In this document: positions 5,968-7,975 of the stretch, one piece after another
Numbering within the stretch: the first letter of the stretch is position 1
Layout: every line of letters begins with the position of its first letter
Assembly (NCBI GenBank): GCA_023412455.1
Contig: JAEYNQ010000255.1
Span: forward strand, 1-7,975
DNA from: Bacillota bacterium
GTDB taxonomy: Bacteria > Bacillota > Clostridia > Lachnospirales > Cellulosilyticaceae
Reading direction: 5' to 3'
Length of the DNA: 7,975 nucleotides
The notes under the pieces: model-generated
Told to the model about the DNA's origin: nothing
Database searches by the model: none
What the model saw: the letters and a program-made list of their open reading frames with translations, nothing else
Program-made: the position numbers and the translations under genes

Positions 5968-7023
5968 ATGGATGAAAATAAAGTCTTTTATGCCCCTTAT
6001 CCAATTATTAACAGCAAGGAGGCAATGTCCCTCGATGTTTTAACAAAACGTTATAATAAATTGATAGAGCCTACAACAATTTCACAGATTGGGACAAAGG
6101 TGGGACAGTTCGTCCCTAAAAAAGTAAAAATACTTGGTAGCAATATTAAATCCGAAATATCCGAGCGTGAATTGTATCACCAGACAATGGAACTTATCAG
6201 TTCCGGATTTAAGGTAATCGAGGAGCAAGCAGCCAAGTTCACAATCAATTAGAAGACGATTCTAAAAAAAGTAAATGTTAGTATTCCAGACTATCAAATT
6301 ACCGAACTTAGTCAAATTTGTTTTGCGAGAAGTTATAACTTGTCAAAATTGGTAAATGCCTATAAAGATCAAGATTTACTTACAGCATTTATAGAAGGAG
6401 GAGTGACAGGAGTAGCTGGATTTTGGGGATTACCATTTAATCTTGTACTCAGTACGTTCTTATATTTCCGAGCAGTACAATCAATCGCAATGTTTTATGG
6501 TTATGACGTAAAAAATAACAGTGAAGAATTGGTAATTGCAAGCGAAGTGTTTGCACGTGCTTTAAGCCCTTCAAGTAACGATACTAATAGCGAATTAACA
6601 GGTATTATTGGAAAAGTAATGCTTATGACTCAGGCGTCTCTTGTAAAACAGACAGCCAAAAAAACTTGGACAGATATGGCAACTCGTGGTGGCATGCCAT
6701 TATTATTAGCACAGATGAGAGCCTTAGCGAATAAAACAGCTCAGAAAGCTCTGGAAAAAGCAGGGGCTAAAGGATTAGAAAACAGTCTTTTTAGAGAAGT
6801 GTTTGAACAGATCGGTAGAAAACTTACTCTGAAGATGGTGCAAAAAGCTGTGCCAGTTATTTCGGCTGTATTTGGAGCACTGATTGATACAGCACAAATG
6901 AAAACCGTTCTTGAGTATGCCGATATTTTCTATCAAAAGAGATTTATATTAGAAAAAGAAGGTCGAATTAATAATCTGATAGGTGAAAATGCTGTCATAA
7001 ATGATGTAGATGAAATTTATTGA
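5968..7023 (+). pseudogene. EcsC-family protein gene interrupted by an in-frame TAG
   Basis: ATG at 5968 has AGGAGG (5953-5958) 9 nt upstream. The frame reads 94 codons to TAG at 6250-6252 and then stays open to TGA at 7021-7023, giving 351 residues if the amber codon is ignored. Sequence right after the TAG (KTILKKVNVSIPDYQITELS, then RSYNLSKLVNAY) continues the protein sensibly, so this is one gene with a single nonsense codon at position 95. The downstream part has EcsC-family features: a hydrophobic stretch with GGVTGVAGF and GLPFNLVLSTFLYFRAVQSI (about residues 143-174), GYDVKN, a GIIGKVMLM segment, and AVPVISAVFGALIDTAQM near the C-terminus. The EcsC family was named from the B. subtilis ecs locus; its biochemical role is unclear, and the hydrophobic helices suggest membrane association. 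The TTG at 6340 could start the second piece but has no ribosome binding site. Suppression of TAG is possible; a nonsense mutation is simpler. Confidence 0.8.
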
Positions 7024-7159
7024 AATCATGTTTGTTGCACAAATATTTAACATTGAAAATGTAGAAGGATTCCTCTTTATATGTAATTAGCTCGGGTTAT
7101 GCGTAAAAGCATAAGATATTGCAAAAAGGTTTAAATTACACTATAAAGGAAGTGAATGA

Positions 7160-7624
7160 ATGAGAAAAGTTATTTTATATAGTGCAATGAGTTGAGAGGG
7201 CTATATTGCAGATTCAAAAGGCGGTGTATAATGGCTAGGTGGGCAGGATACTGCCAATCAGGATATGGGAAGTTACCCTGAATTTATTAAAAGGGTTGAC
7301 ACAGTAGTCATGGGATGGAACACTTATCATCAAATTGTAACAGAGTTATCTCCGGATGAATGGGTATATAAAAGGATGAAAAGTTATGTTATAACTCATC
7401 AGAAACTCACAGGAACAGAAGAGATAATAACTACAGACCAGCCATTAGATGAGCTTGTAGTAAACTTAAAGCAGCAAGAAGGAAAAGATATCTGGATTTG
7501 TGGTGGCATTCGTCTTTTTGATAAAGAGCATGAGGAGCTTAAGTTAAAATTAATGAGTACACAAAGTTATAATGGGATGACTGACCTTGTGTATGAAAGA
7601 AGAGAAAATGCCGTGGAGGATTAA
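7160..7624 (+). pseudogene. DHFR/RibD-C (YyaP-like) reductase gene with two stops and an internal deletion
   Basis: ATG at 7160 has AAGGA (7146-7150) 9 nt upstream. The frame starts as the family does (MRKVILYSAMS), but TGA (7193-7195) follows where the family has the Leu of S-L-D-G-Y-I-A-D. EGYIADSKGGV is then followed by TAA (7229-7231) before WLGG. The rest is open: VDTVVMGWNTYHQIV, SYVITHQ, and KDIWICGG at the nucleotide-binding turn. After CGG the protein jumps straight to IRLFDKEHEEL. The family normally has about 25-30 residues here (helix plus strand, of the type A-S-I-V-N-Q to L-G-x-G), so an in-frame deletion ends at about 7507. The 154 codons plus that segment would give the usual size of about 180 residues. 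These proteins resemble the reductase domain of RibD and dihydrofolate reductase; the cellular substrate is usually unknown. The ATG at 7265 lacks a proper ribosome binding site and would miss the first strand, so no functional product is expected. Confidence 0.85.
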
Positions 7625-7667
7625 GGTAATACTGAAGGGTGGTATTGTAGGTAGGGTAAAAGATAGT

Positions 7668-7696
7668 AAAGCTTAGAGAAATCTGGGCTTTTTTTT
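7668..7696 (+). terminator. Rho-independent terminator after the reductase pseudogene
   Basis: AAAGCTTAGA (7668-7677) pairs with TCTGGGCTTT (7682-7691) over 10 bp with two G-T wobbles around a stable GAAA tetraloop (7678-7681). Eight T run from 7689 to 7696. Confidence 0.85.
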
Positions 7697-7808
7697 GCTA
7701 TTTGATGAGCATGGCCTTTCGACTGGCACAACTATTTATTTTTGGAAGACTAAGTAGAAGTGAAATAAAGAGATTAACACAGAGGGCAAAAGGAAGTTGC
7801 TAAATACT

Positions 7809-7823
7809 TATTTCTCTGAAATA
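7809..7823 (+). repeat. Short perfect hairpin
   Basis: TATTTC (7809-7814) and GAAATA (7818-7823) flank a 3-nt TCT loop. No T run follows and no function can be assigned. Confidence 0.3.
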
Positions 7824-7889
7824 GGAATAAGAGGGTTTTCAGGGCAATAGGTGGTATCTCAATAGCAAGGGTTACATGTAAAAGTATAG

Positions 7890-7915
7890 GTATTACGATA
7901 AATATCAAGTAATAC
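7890..7915 (+). repeat. Nested inverted repeat, possible protein-binding site
   Basis: GTATTAC (7890-7896) and GTAATAC (7909-7915) are perfect inverted copies. Between them GATA (7897-7900) and TATC (7903-7906) are also inverted, so the site is nearly a continuous palindrome with an extra AA on one side. It could be an operator for a gene beyond the right edge. Confidence 0.35.
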
Positions 7916-7975
7916 AATGAACTTTATTAGATGATATAAGATATGATTTAAGCAGAATACAGAAAAATCAAAATA

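Larger units (their letters stand above)
7697..7975. other. Right end: no gene seen
   Basis: No convincing coding region was found on either strand. The longest candidate I noted is a 32-codon frame from ATG at 7705 to TAA at 7801-7803; it has no ribosome binding site and no recognisable sequence. Apart from the two short inverted repeats listed separately, nothing stands out. Confidence 0.5.

Noticed and set aside
6340..7023. Separate gene starting with TTG at 6340.
   Set aside because: No ribosome binding site; the frame is continuous with the part upstream of the TAG at 6250 and completes one EcsC-like protein.
7119..7147. TTGCAA-17-TATAAA as promoter of the reductase gene.
   Set aside because: The -10 overlaps the ribosome binding site at 7146-7150, so a transcript starting about 7 nt downstream of it would lack that site. 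Both cannot work together for this start codon.
7821..7830. ATAGGAATAA repeated at the first ten bases of the window, considered as an element boundary repeat.
   Set aside because: Ten-base matches are expected by chance in AT-rich DNA of this length, and the left copy lies inside the recombinase coding sequence.

Overview
This is an AT-rich window with strong AGGAGG-type ribosome binding sites, TTG and GTG starts, and protein families typical of Firmicutes. A clostridial host, probably a Lachnospiraceae-like or related gut anaerobe, is the best guess. It reads as an accessory or mobile region: the 3' end of a large serine recombinase, a set of small or unknown genes, a toxin-antitoxin-like operon and several decayed cargo genes. 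All recognised genes lie on the + strand.

Layout. (1) 1-1029 is the C-terminal part of a large serine recombinase; the N-terminal catalytic domain lies off the left edge. A clear intrinsic terminator follows at 1041-1083. (2) 1160-3643 holds an unrecognised 231-aa protein, a small HTH/excisionase-like protein, and a long gene of a coiled-coil HTH family. That long gene is broken twice: by a -1 phase change at an A-AAA-AAG heptamer and by an in-frame TAA. (3) 3644-3880 is a regulatory region with a good sigma-A-type promoter (TTGATT-17-TATAAT) and a perfect 8-bp inverted repeat whose right arm lies in the promoter spacer. (4) 3881-5510 is an intact, tightly packed operon of an XRE repressor/antitoxin, an ImmA/IrrE-like HExxH metalloprotease and a PIN-like nuclease. 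(5) 5511-5967 has no solid gene but contains a promoter-like motif, two G runs and a very strong terminator hairpin, so it may encode a short RNA. (6) 5968-7023 is an EcsC-family gene cut by an in-frame TAG. (7) 7160-7624 is a DHFR/RibD-C (YyaP-like) reductase gene with TGA and TAA stops and a probable in-frame deletion near its 3' end; a terminator follows. (8) 7697-7975 shows only small inverted repeats.

How it fits together. The XRE, metalloprotease and PIN genes look co-transcribed and co-translated: 15 bp separate the first pair and the second pair overlap. A stability (toxin-antitoxin) or repressor-cleavage module of the ImmR/ImmA kind is the natural reading. It is the only complete multigene system here, while three neighbouring cargo genes carry stop codons of all three types. 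This fits selection keeping the module intact while unneeded cargo decays (inference). Programmed frameshifting or stop recoding is an alternative for single sites, but not a convincing explanation for all of them together.
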